From Ilumatobacteraceae bacterium (lineage in GTDB: Bacteria; Actinomycetota; Acidimicrobiia; Acidimicrobiales; Ilumatobacteraceae): a stretch of 13,017 bases of DNA. Positions 1 to 6,907 of the stretch are shown one piece after another. The stretch covers positions 1 to 13,017 of the forward strand of contig JAEMRY010000024.1 in the NCBI GenBank assembly GCA_016463105.1, written 5' to 3'. The translations under genes and the position numbers were made by a program. Within the stretch, counting starts at the first letter, position 1. Each line of letters begins with the position of its first letter. A model generated the notes under the pieces. That model did no database searches and was not told the DNA's origin. It was given only the letters and a program-made list of their open reading frames with translations.

Positions 1-75
1 AGTTGTAGTCGGTGGCACTGTCGTGCTAGTCGTGCTAGTCGTTGAAGTAGTTGTAGTTGTCGTGGTTGTGGTCGT
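1..75 (-). repeat. Low-complexity Thr/Ser codon tract (linker)
   Basis: On the minus strand this stretch encodes a run of ACN threonine codons, interrupted by a few serines and a VPP motif. It follows directly on the fibronectin domain. Such Thr-rich linkers are common in secreted actinobacterial proteins. The codons are mixed, with short direct repeats such as GTCGTGCTA on the plus strand, so this is a slippage-prone coding microsatellite. Confidence 0.75.
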
Positions 76-1773
76 CACCGGAGTAACCCCCGATGACGCA
101 ACTGACACAGCACTCGTACCAATCGCGTTACTTGCCGTAACCCGAAATAAATATGATGTGTTGTTTACTAAACCAGTCACCGTTGCGCTCAGGGTGCTCG
201 CCACACCATCAGCAAACGTTGACCAAGTCGAACCGCCATTCGACGTGTATTCAACGACGTAGTCACTAATCGAGGCACCACCATTTGATGGTGCACTCCA
301 CGACAACGCCACCTCTGTGTTACCCGCAGTCGCGACGAGAGAACTCACGCGCGCAGGTTCGGTAGTTGCATTGATTGTGCGACTCGTGCCAAGACTGAGT
401 GCATTCAATGAATCACCAAGTTCGTTTATTTCGTCACCCAAACTTAAAGTTGCGCCAGAGCCGAGCCGTCCGTTCGAACCACTGCCCCAACATTTGATAG
501 TTGAGTCATCTAAGACGGCACAAGTGTGTGCGTCACCAGCGCTGACTGCTTTCGCCGATCTCGCCGTGCCGAGATCTACCACTGCGAGTGCGTCACCCAT
601 TTCGCCACTCGCATCACCCATGTCGGAGGATGCACCGACACCCAGTCGACCTGCTAAACCACGCCCCCAACATTTAATAGTTGCATTATCTAACAATGCA
701 CACGTATGCGCTGTGCCTGCCGAGATCGAATTCGCTGTGCGGCCAGTGCCGAGTGCAACTGCACTTAACGCATCACCCATTTCGCCAGCCGCATCACCTC
801 GATCATCAGTATCGCCATACCCAAGGCGACCATTGCCATTGCCACCCCAGCATTTCACGGTGTTGTTGTCAAGAATTGCGCAAGAATGTGCGTCACCAGC
901 GCTAATTGCTTTTGCAGTGCGACTGGTACCCAAACTTATTGCGCTAAGTGCTGCCCCCATTTCGCCAGCACCGTCACCAATTGAGTCAACCGATCCAATA
1001 CCAAGCTGGCCAAATGCCCCACCGCCCCAACACTTAATAGTTGCATCGTCAAGTAGCGCACATGTATGCGTGCCTCCTGCGCTAACTGCAACAACTGTGC
1101 GATTCGTGCCAAGCGAAATTGCGGTTAATGCATCGCCCATCTCATTTGCGTCGTCACCGCGGTCATCTGTATCGCCAAGACCGAGTTGACCATCGGTATT
1201 TAATCCCCAACATTTGATAGTTGCATTATCAAGCAATGCACATGTGTGCGCCGAGCCAGCCGTGATTGCAACTGCGGTGCGACTCGTGCCGAGCGAAACC
1301 GCAGACAGCGAATTTCCCATTTGGCCAGCAGTGCGACCCAGCGAAGTGACTGCACCATAGCCAAGTCGACCGTTGGTGCCAAGCCCCCAACACTTCACGG
1401 TCGAGTTATCGAGCAAAGCGCAACTATGTGATGCGCCAGTTGCAATCATTGTTGCAGTGCGGTCAGTACCGAAATCTATTGCAGCGAGTGCATCGCCCAT
1501 TTCGCCAGCGCCATCACCCAGCGTTGTTGTTGCACCATAACCAAGTTGACCAGAACTTCCGAGCCCAAAACACTTTGCTGTCGAGTTATCAAGCACGACA
1601 CAAGTGTGCGCTGTGCCAAGATCTAGATATCTCATTAAACCGCGAGTCTGCGATGCGGCACCAGAAACGCTGCTCACGCTGCCACCGCTAACTTCGGCAC
1701 GAACCTTGTGTGCCATAGTTGCCCCTGCCAATACCACAAATGTGACACTCAACACGATGTTTTTTTTGAACAT
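1..1773 (-). CDS. Secreted RCC1-repeat beta-propeller protein with fibronectin type III domain and Thr-rich tail (3' end outside window)
   Basis: The minus-strand frame is open from ATG at 1773 to base 1 with no stop, so the C-terminus lies outside the window (591 residues visible). Residues 1-26 look like a signal peptide: lysines after the start, a hydrophobic core, then an AHKVRA cleavage region. Seven RCC1-type repeats of exactly 60 residues follow (about 55-474). Each carries an (A/S/T)H(T/S)C start, an LD-x2-T-x-KC(W/F)G core and an LG-x-G turn. Seven is the blade number of a complete RCC1 propeller. One fibronectin type III domain covers about 472-566, with an LSWSAPSNGG strand and a VTGLVNNTSY strand. 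A Thr/Ser tract with a VPP motif then begins, probably a linker to another domain or a surface anchor. The frame could instead start at ATG 1821, 16 codons upstream. I prefer 1773 because it puts the signal peptide at the N-terminus and has a TATTCT hexamer 6 bases upstream. The ligand is unknown; a surface binding or adhesion role is inference. Confidence 0.85.
   Translation of the reverse strand, partial: MFKKNIVLSVTFVVLAGATMAHKVRAEVSGGSVSSVSGAASQTRGLMRYLDLGTAHTCVVLDNSTAKCFGLGSSGQLGYGATTTLGDGAGEMGDALAAIDFGTDRTATMIATGASHSCALLDNSTVKCWGLGTNGRLGYGAVTSLGRTAGQMGNSLSAVSLGTSRTAVAITAGSAHTCALLDNATIKCWGLNTDGQLGLGDTDDRGDDANEMGDALTAISLGTNRTVVAVSAGGTHTCALLDDATIKCWGGGAFGQLGIGSVDSIGDGAGEMGAALSAISLGTSRTAKAISAGDAHSCAILDNNTVKCWGGNGNGRLGYGDTDDRGDAAGEMGDALSAVALGTGRTANSISAGTAHTCALLDNATIKCWGRGLAGRLGVGASSDMGDASGEMGDALAVVDLGTARSAKAVSAGDAHTCAVLDDSTIKCWGSGSNGRLGSGATLSLGDEINELGDSLNALSLGTSRTINATTEPARVSSLVATAGNTEVALSWSAPSNGGASISDYVVEYTSNGGSTWSTFADGVASTLSATVTGLVNNTSYLFRVTASNAIGTSAVSVASSGVTPVTTTTTTTTTTSTTSTTSTTVPPTTT
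352..1611 (-). repeat. Seven tandem 180-bp RCC1 repeats
   Basis: Seven coding repeats run back to back at a period of exactly 180 bases with no insertion or deletion. Blocks, in reading order, are 1611-1432, 1431-1252, 1251-1072, 1071-892, 891-712, 711-532 and 531-352. The easiest landmark is the complement of the KCWG codons, a CCCCAACA-like string recurring at about 485, 665, 845, 1025, 1205, 1385 and 1565. Repeats have diverged in sequence (the first has KCFG instead of KCWG) while keeping length. This fits one closed seven-bladed propeller. Confidence 0.9.
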
Positions 1774-1779
1774 ATTGTG

Positions 1780-1785
1780 AGAATA
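1780..1785 (-). promoter_or_regulatory. Predicted leaderless-type -10 hexamer (TATTCT) for the RCC1 gene
   Basis: Read on the minus strand, TATTCT (a TANNNT -10 motif) lies exactly 6 bases before ATG 1773. This would place the transcription start at or next to the start codon. There is no Shine-Dalgarno-like purine run before that ATG, and I see no convincing -35 box. The same hexamer spacing recurs before the iron permease and ferredoxin genes. If the gene really starts at 1821, this hexamer would be intragenic. Confidence 0.4.
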
Positions 1786-1882
1786 GAAACTGCGAGATGT
1801 CGCCCTCGTAACTCTGCTCATTTTGTAACCCAATTAAAATATTTCACACGTGTAATTCAGAAAAACCCCGTGAATCCACGAA

Positions 1883-1910
1883 TTGACGTGCATGTAGTTT
1901 GACCGATACT
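1883..1910 (+). promoter_or_regulatory. Candidate promoter for the dehalogenase
   Basis: TTGACG (1883-1888, 5 of 6 to the -35 consensus) and GATACT (1905-1910, 4 of 6 to the -10 consensus) are 16 bases apart. They would give a leader of roughly 40 bases before ATG 1958. That leader carries a GAGG ribosome-binding site at 1947-1950, 7 bases from the start. An ACACGTGT palindrome lies just upstream at 1846-1853, in the space shared with the divergent RCC1 gene, and could be an operator. All of this is pattern-based inference. Confidence 0.35.
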
Positions 1911-1957
1911 CTGCAGTTTCGGCTTTGATCACATGGCTTGAATAGCGAGGCTTCGAA

Positions 1958-2884
1958 ATGTTAAAAGTTCTGCAAACTCCTGACTCTCGATTTGAAGGCC
2001 TTATTGACTGGCCATTTGAACCGATTTACACAATGATCGATGCGACTTCTGCATCTGATGCAGTTACTCTGCGGGTTCACCATATTGATACGGGCCCAAT
2101 TGATGCTGCCGAGACCGTGTTGTGCATGCACGGCGAGCCGAGTTGGTCTTATCTATATCGCAAGATGATCCCACGATTCGTGGCTGCTGGTCATCGCGTG
2201 ATTGCCCCTGACTTAATTGGTTTTGGGCGCAGTGATAAACCAACTGAAACGACTGACTATACGTACGAGCGTCATGTTGATTGGATGACACAGTGGCTTG
2301 TTGCCAATGACTTAAAAAATTTAACTTTGGTATGTCAAGACTGGGGTGGCTTGATTGGTCTGCGACTAGTCGCAGCGATGCCCGAGCGTTTTGCCCGAGT
2401 TGTGGCGGCGAACACATTTTTAAATACTGGTGATCGTGCGCCTAGCGAAGCTTTTATGGCGTGGCGAAAATACAGTCAAGAAACACCAGTATTCAATGTC
2501 AGTGCAATCATGCAGGGTGGATGCAAAATAAAACCGCTCGCAGATTCGGCGCGTGTTGCATATGACGCTCCGTTTCCGGATGATAGTTACAAGGCAGGAG
2601 CCAGAGTGTTTCCGACACTTGTGCCGATCTCGCCTGAAGATCCTTCGGCACAGGCAAATGTTGAAGCATGGAAGTCACTTCGCAAGTTTGAAAAGCCATT
2701 TCTAACGGCATTTAGTGACAGCGATCCTGTCACTGCTGGCGGCGATAAATATATGCAACGCGAGATTCCTGGTTGCGAAGGTCAAGCACATACGACAATT
2801 ACAAATGCGTCACACTTCTTGCAAGAAGATGCAGACGAAGCTTTTGCCGATGCTATTAACAAATTTATAAACGCCAACAAATAG
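1958..2884 (+). CDS. Haloalkane dehalogenase (alpha/beta-hydrolase fold, HLD-I-like)
   Basis: This 308-residue protein should hydrolyse carbon-halogen bonds in small haloalkanes, giving an alcohol and halide in the cytoplasm (EC 3.8.1.5). Family motifs are all present. HGEPSW at 58-63 supplies the oxyanion region, with E60 in the acidic position typical of subfamily I. CQDWGG holds the nucleophile D128 and the first halide-binding W129. FSDSDP carries the likely catalytic acid D256, and NASHF carries the catalytic H286. W169 in the cap domain is a candidate for the second halide-binding tryptophan. Length matches the family (about 300 residues). The ATG has a GAGG site 7 bases upstream, making this the clearest Shine-Dalgarno start in the window. 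It is a single-gene unit, divergent from the RCC1 gene and convergent with ilvD 25 bases away. Real substrates cannot be told from sequence, and natural halogenated compounds in water are only a guess. Confidence 0.88.
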   Translation: MLKVLQTPDSRFEGLIDWPFEPIYTMIDATSASDAVTLRVHHIDTGPIDAAETVLCMHGEPSWSYLYRKMIPRFVAAGHRVIAPDLIGFGRSDKPTETTDYTYERHVDWMTQWLVANDLKNLTLVCQDWGGLIGLRLVAAMPERFARVVAANTFLNTGDRAPSEAFMAWRKYSQETPVFNVSAIMQGGCKIKPLADSARVAYDAPFPDDSYKAGARVFPTLVPISPEDPSAQANVEAWKSLRKFEKPFLTAFSDSDPVTAGGDKYMQREIPGCEGQAHTTITNASHFLQEDADEAFADAINKFINANK

Positions 2885-2909
2885 GCCGGTCGACGCTTAG
2901 CGTTTAAAA

Positions 2910-4622
2910 TTATTCGATGATGTTAGTAATTGCGCCACGGTCAGCACCTTGTGCGAGTTTGGCATATTTCGCCAACACACCACTGGTGTAACGCGGAGGA
3001 TTCGGCTTCCAACCTTTTTTGCGCTTCGCCATTTCTTCTGGCGAAATCAGCAAATCAATTTTCAACGACGGCACATCAATCAAAATTATGTCGCCGTCAT
3101 TGATAAAAGCGATTGGCCCACCATCGGTTGCTTCTGGCGCGACGTGTCCGATACAAAAACCCCAAGTGCCGCCGCTAAATCGACCATCAGTAATTAACGC
3201 ACAGTCTCCACCGCGCCCAGCACCTTTCATCGCGCCAGTAATCGCCAACATTTCGCGCATTCCTGGCCCACCTTTCGGGCCTTCATAACGAATTACAAGC
3301 ACGGTGCCGGGTTTAATATCGCCCGACATAATCGCCGCCATCGCGCCATCTTCGCCGTCGAAAACTCGCGCTGGTCCTTCGAAATGCATTTGATCTGCTG
3401 ACAAACCAGCAACTTTGACGACTGCCCCGTTAGGTGCGAGTGAACCGCGCAAAATATTTATTCCACCTTGCGCATGAATTGCATTTGAAAGTGGATGTAT
3501 AACTTCGCCGTCTGGTGCAGGCGGGTTCAACTCGGCCAAGTTCTCGGCCATTGTCTTGCCCGTAACCGTCAGCACATCACCGTGCAGCAAACCAGCGTCG
3601 AGCAAATGCTTCATAACAACTGGCACACCACCGACGCGATCAATGTCGGTCATGTGATACTTGCCGCCAGGTTTTGTATCAGCGATGTGCGGCACCTTGG
3701 CGGCGATGCGATTGAAATCATCTAGCGCTAACGCGACACCCGCTTCATTAGCGATCGCCAACAAGTGCAAAACAGCGTTGGTGCTTCCACCCAAAGCATT
3801 GACGACTGCGATTGCATTTTCGAATGCTTTCTTGGTCATGATGTCGCGCGGATAAATACCAAGTCGCAGCAAGTTAACAACTGCAGTTCCGGCACGTTGC
3901 GCATCATCATCGCGACGCGAATCAACTGCTGGTGGCGAAGCACTGCCAGGCAAACTCATGCCGAGGGCTTCAGCAATACTCGACATTGTGTTGGCAGTAA
4001 ACATTCCGCCACAAGCACCTTCGCCTGGGCAGGCTTCACGTTCAATTTCGCCAAGTTCGTCTTCAGTCATCTTGCCTGCAGCACATGCACCGATTGCTTC
4101 AAACACGGTTGTGATGTCAATGTTTTTGCCATTGTGCACGCCGGGCAAAGTTGAACCGTTATAAACAAACACGCTCGGTAAATTAAGTCGCGCTGCAGCC
4201 ATCAACATGCCAGGGATACTTTTATCGCAACCAGCCAAACCAACAAAGCCGTCAAATCGTTCGGCGTGCATCACAGTTTCTACGCTGTCGCAAATAACCT
4301 CACGACTAACTAATGATGCCCGCATTCCTTCGTGTCCCATGCTGATGCCGTCGCTAACGGTGATTGTGCCAAACTCAAGTGCGACACCACCAGCTTCGCG
4401 CACACCAATTTTGGCGCGCGCAGCAAGTCGCTTCAGCGAAACATTGCACGGAGTCACTTCGTTCCATGAATTTGCAATCGCAACTTGTGGCTTGACCCAA
4501 TCATCATCACCTAAACCAACGGCGCGCAACATCGCGCGCGATGCTGCTTTTTGAATGCCATCGGTGACATCACGACTTCGCGGTTTGATATTTACAGGCG
4601 TGCCAGGCTCGCGAGTTGTCAT
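2910..4622 (-). CDS. ilvD: Dihydroxy-acid dehydratase
   Basis: IlvD dehydrates 2,3-dihydroxy-isovalerate and 2,3-dihydroxy-3-methylvalerate to the 2-keto acids that become valine and isoleucine (EC 4.2.1.9). The protein has 570 residues, normal for the family. Visible signatures are TPCN (C59), GCDKSIPGM (C132, with the adjacent K133) and CPGEGACGG (C204). These three cysteines correspond to the iron-sulfur ligands of the IlvD/Edd family and fit a [2Fe-2S]-type enzyme (the cluster type is inferred). ALGGSTNAVLHL (276-287) and GRFSGGTWGFCIGHV near residues 490-505 are further family blocks. It starts only 3 bases after the stop of the iron permease gene and has no clear ribosome-binding site, so it is probably expressed by translational coupling as the last gene of the minus-strand string. 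It is not next to other branched-chain biosynthesis genes here. Confidence 0.96.
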   Translation of the reverse strand: MTTREPGTPVNIKPRSRDVTDGIQKAASRAMLRAVGLGDDDWVKPQVAIANSWNEVTPCNVSLKRLAARAKIGVREAGGVALEFGTITVSDGISMGHEGMRASLVSREVICDSVETVMHAERFDGFVGLAGCDKSIPGMLMAAARLNLPSVFVYNGSTLPGVHNGKNIDITTVFEAIGACAAGKMTEDELGEIEREACPGEGACGGMFTANTMSSIAEALGMSLPGSASPPAVDSRRDDDAQRAGTAVVNLLRLGIYPRDIMTKKAFENAIAVVNALGGSTNAVLHLLAIANEAGVALALDDFNRIAAKVPHIADTKPGGKYHMTDIDRVGGVPVVMKHLLDAGLLHGDVLTVTGKTMAENLAELNPPAPDGEVIHPLSNAIHAQGGINILRGSLAPNGAVVKVAGLSADQMHFEGPARVFDGEDGAMAAIMSGDIKPGTVLVIRYEGPKGGPGMREMLAITGAMKGAGRGGDCALITDGRFSGGTWGFCIGHVAPEATDGGPIAFINDGDIILIDVPSLKIDLLISPEEMAKRKKGWKPNPPRYTSGVLAKYAKLAQGADRGAITNIIE

Positions 4623-4625
4623 AGA

Positions 4626-5444
4626 TTACGAGACTAGTTGCTTATCCGATTTCGAACTCTTCAAATAACTTGCCAAAACTGGGATTAGATATACGAAATA
4701 GGCTCCGACTCGCAAACGCTCTGGGTTCGCATGCCAGCCAAATAAACCTTTCATGAAATCGTAGAAAGTTCCACCAGCCGACCAGATACCTGTTTCGATC
4801 GTCCACGCTGGTGTAATTAATAGACCGGTTTCCCAACCGATCAGTTCGCGCAATTCGTGAACCGCTTTGCCGGCAAGACCAGCGGCGAATAAGAGCAATA
4901 GAACTGCAGTGACATTGAAAAATGTTTTTAAATTCACTCGACTGCCTGCACGAAAAATAGCGATTCCGATCGCGACTGATGCAGCAAGCCCGATTAATCC
5001 ACCGATAACAACTGATGAACCTGATGCTGTTTCGGTTTTCGCACTAAGCAAAAATAACGCAGTCTCTAAACCTTCACGAGCGACTGCAACAAAGGCAATC
5101 ACAATCAAAGTGGTTTTTGAAGAAGCCTCTACTTTTTTACGCAAATCTGACGTCATATTGCGTGCGTTTGCTCGCATCCAAAAAATCATCTGAGTAAGCA
5201 CAAGCATTGCTGCAAGGGCCAAGAAACCTTCAACACCTTGTTCTACTTTGCCATTAAGTCCATCAACGAGAACATAAAAGAGAACGCCAACAATCAAACA
5301 GGCGACCACAGCGACAATCGTGCCAAGCCAGACTGAACGCTTCTCATCTTGTCGATTTGTTTTAACGAGATACGTCAACAAAATTGAAATCACCAAAGAT
5401 GCTTCGAGACCTTCACGCAAAGTAATTAAAAAACTGGAGCCCAT
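4626..5444 (-). CDS. FTR1-family high-affinity iron permease
   Basis: This 272-residue polytopic membrane protein belongs to the FTR1/EfeU iron permease family. Both REGLE iron-binding motifs are present: R10-E14 in the first membrane segment and R123-E127 in the fourth. About seven hydrophobic segments can be drawn (roughly 5-25, 38-60, 71-91, 112-134, 143-165, 173-193, 246-262). An outer loop of about 50 residues precedes the last one, and the tail is charged. In the known system it moves Fe(III), often after oxidation of Fe(II) by a partner. No EfeO- or EfeB-like partner is encoded next to it, so it either works alone or has partners elsewhere. It lies 20 bases after gatB and 3 bases before ilvD. 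A TAAATT hexamer sits 6 bases upstream of its ATG, so it may also be transcribed separately from the gat genes. Confidence 0.92.
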   Translation of the reverse strand: MGSSFLITLREGLEASLVISILLTYLVKTNRQDEKRSVWLGTIVAVVACLIVGVLFYVLVDGLNGKVEQGVEGFLALAAMLVLTQMIFWMRANARNMTSDLRKKVEASSKTTLIVIAFVAVAREGLETALFLLSAKTETASGSSVVIGGLIGLAASVAIGIAIFRAGSRVNLKTFFNVTAVLLLLFAAGLAGKAVHELRELIGWETGLLITPAWTIETGIWSAGGTFYDFMKGLFGWHANPERLRVGAYFVYLIPVLASYLKSSKSDKQLVS

Positions 5445-5450
5445 ATTGAG

Positions 5451-5456
5451 AATTTA
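5451..5456 (-). promoter_or_regulatory. Predicted leaderless-type -10 hexamer (TAAATT) for the iron permease
   Basis: On the minus strand TAAATT lies exactly 6 bases before ATG 5444, inside the 20-base gap after gatB. There is no Shine-Dalgarno motif in the gap. If real, it would let the iron permease and ilvD be expressed independently of gatCAB. A short AT-rich hexamer can arise by chance in such a gap, so this is tentative. Confidence 0.3.
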
Positions 5457-5464
5457 GCCTAGCC

Positions 5465-6907
5465 TTACGAATTCTTTTTGGACTGCAGTAGAGCAGTTAT
5501 TACTTTGCCGTCGGCTTTGCCTTTAGAAGATTTCATCACTGCACCGACCAACGCTCCGAGTGCTTTATCTTCGCCATTGCAATACTTCTGCCACGCACCT
5601 GGCTCTGCAGCAATCGCCGCATCGACCATTTCTTCAACTGCGCTTGTGTCAAGTGTCTCAAATCCGCGCTTCGCGGCCATCGCCAAAACATCGCCACCGC
5701 CAGCCTCGATCAAATCAGTTAGCAAAGTTTTTGCTTGCGTTGAAGTTACTTTTGCATCGCGTTCAAGAATCGTCAACGCAGCCAAATCTTTTGCTGGCAC
5801 CTTTGGTGTAGCCCCTTGTTCGGCGAACGCTTGTTGCACATAAATAACCGCACGCCGCGGATCGCCACCAGCAGAAATAACTGCACCAACATAATCATCT
5901 TGCCCGCGCTCAACTACAACAAGTGCCGATTCGCCATCTTTGTCAACACCACAAAGTTCGGCCAAAGCCAGACGTCGTGCCGCTGGCAAAATAGGAAGCG
6001 CTGCTCGCACAGCCTCAATCCACTCAGGGTCTGGAATAAGCGGCACAAGGTCTGGCTCTAAAAAATATCTATAGTCGTCGGCATCTTCTTTGGTGCGCAA
6101 AGTTTCGGTGCGACCAGTTGAGTCATCCCAGTGACGAGTCTCTTGACGAATCGTGCCACCACTCTCGATTAAATCAACTTGTCGACGTGATTCATAATCA
6201 ATCGCTCGACCAACAGATCGAATCGAGTTGACATTTTTGATTTCACAACGCGTCCCGAATGGCGTGCCAGGTTTGTGTACCGAGACGTTGACATCACAAC
6301 GCATTGAGCCCTCCTCCATTTTCGCATCGCTGGCGCCAACGGCCAACAAAATAGAGCGCAACTCGGCAACATATTGACGTGCTTGTTCTGAAGTTCGAAT
6401 GTCTGGGCGCGAAACAATTTCAACGAGTGGCACGCCAGCGCGATTGAAATCAATCAGCGAATAATCGCTGCCGTGAATTCGTCCAGATGAGCCACCAAAG
6501 TGGGTTGACTTTCCGGTGTCTTCTTCGAGATGCGCCCGCTCAATACCGATGCGCACTTCGCCAGGCAACATCAAGTGACCGTCAACGTTCAACGGATTGT
6601 CGTATTGCGTAATTTGGTATGCCTTGGGCAAGTCGGGGTAAAAATAATTTTTACGATGAAATGTGCATGGCTGAACTTTGCAATTGAGAGCCAAACCAAT
6701 TCGCATCGCAAGTTCAATGGCGTGTTGATTCAGAACTGGCAATGCCCCAGGCAAACCGAGTGTGACCGGATCAATATTTGTATTCGGTTCGTCACCGAAA
6801 CGGTTAGCGCTCGCACTAAACATTTTCGTCTTAGTTGCTAGTTCGACGTGAACTTCTAGACCAACAATTAATTGCCAACCATTTGGTAGTGCAGCAACAT
6901 CGCTCAT
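5465..6907 (-). CDS. gatB: Asp-tRNA(Asn)/Glu-tRNA(Gln) amidotransferase subunit B
   Basis: GatB binds the mischarged tRNA and, with ATP, activates the Glu (or Asp) side chain. Ammonia from GatA then converts it to Gln- or Asn-tRNA. The 480-residue protein has the full family layout. The N-terminal block is GLEVHVELATKTKMFS (about 16-31), followed by FHRKNYFYPDLPKAYQI (84-100) and the HLEEDTGKSTH loop near 126-136. DFNRAGVPLVEIVSRPD (about 154-170) and YRYFLEPDLVPL (about 279-290) come next. A helical tail resembling the YqeY tRNA-binding domain closes the protein, with the LGALVGAVMKSSKGKADG stretch. The start codon overlaps the gatA stop by 4 bases (ATGA), the classic sign of translational coupling. 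Which tRNA it serves cannot be decided without knowing whether the genome has GlnRS and AsnRS. Confidence 0.97.
   Translation of the reverse strand: MSDVAALPNGWQLIVGLEVHVELATKTKMFSASANRFGDEPNTNIDPVTLGLPGALPVLNQHAIELAMRIGLALNCKVQPCTFHRKNYFYPDLPKAYQITQYDNPLNVDGHLMLPGEVRIGIERAHLEEDTGKSTHFGGSSGRIHGSDYSLIDFNRAGVPLVEIVSRPDIRTSEQARQYVAELRSILLAVGASDAKMEEGSMRCDVNVSVHKPGTPFGTRCEIKNVNSIRSVGRAIDYESRRQVDLIESGGTIRQETRHWDDSTGRTETLRTKEDADDYRYFLEPDLVPLIPDPEWIEAVRAALPILPAARRLALAELCGVDKDGESALVVVERGQDDYVGAVISAGGDPRRAVIYVQQAFAEQGATPKVPAKDLAALTILERDAKVTSTQAKTLLTDLIEAGGGDVLAMAAKRGFETLDTSAVEEMVDAAIAAEPGAWQKYCNGEDKALGALVGAVMKSSKGKADGKVITALLQSKKNS

Noticed and set aside
317..1189. A 290-codon open frame on the plus strand with repeated HLIV/PSP-type segments
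   Set aside because: It is the antisense shadow of the RCC1 repeats. Its apparent repeats are the complement of the KCWG region, and the composition is unlike a folded protein. The minus frame has a signal peptide, RCC1 motifs and a fibronectin domain.
352..1611. Possible CRISPR-like or satellite DNA because of the regular period
   Set aside because: The 180-base period is in frame, the units are diverged at third positions, and each encodes a recognisable RCC1 blade. It is coding repetition, not a CRISPR array.
1774..1821. ATG at 1821 as start of the RCC1 protein
   Set aside because: It would add 16 polar, basic residues before the signal peptide and has no ribosome-binding site. ATG 1773 has the TATTCT hexamer at leaderless spacing. 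It remains an alternative.
2893..2905. Small hairpin (ACGC-TTA-GCGT) followed by TT in the gap between the convergent dehalogenase and ilvD genes
   Set aside because: A four-base-pair stem, with at most one extra wobble pair and no real U-run, is too weak to call an intrinsic terminator.
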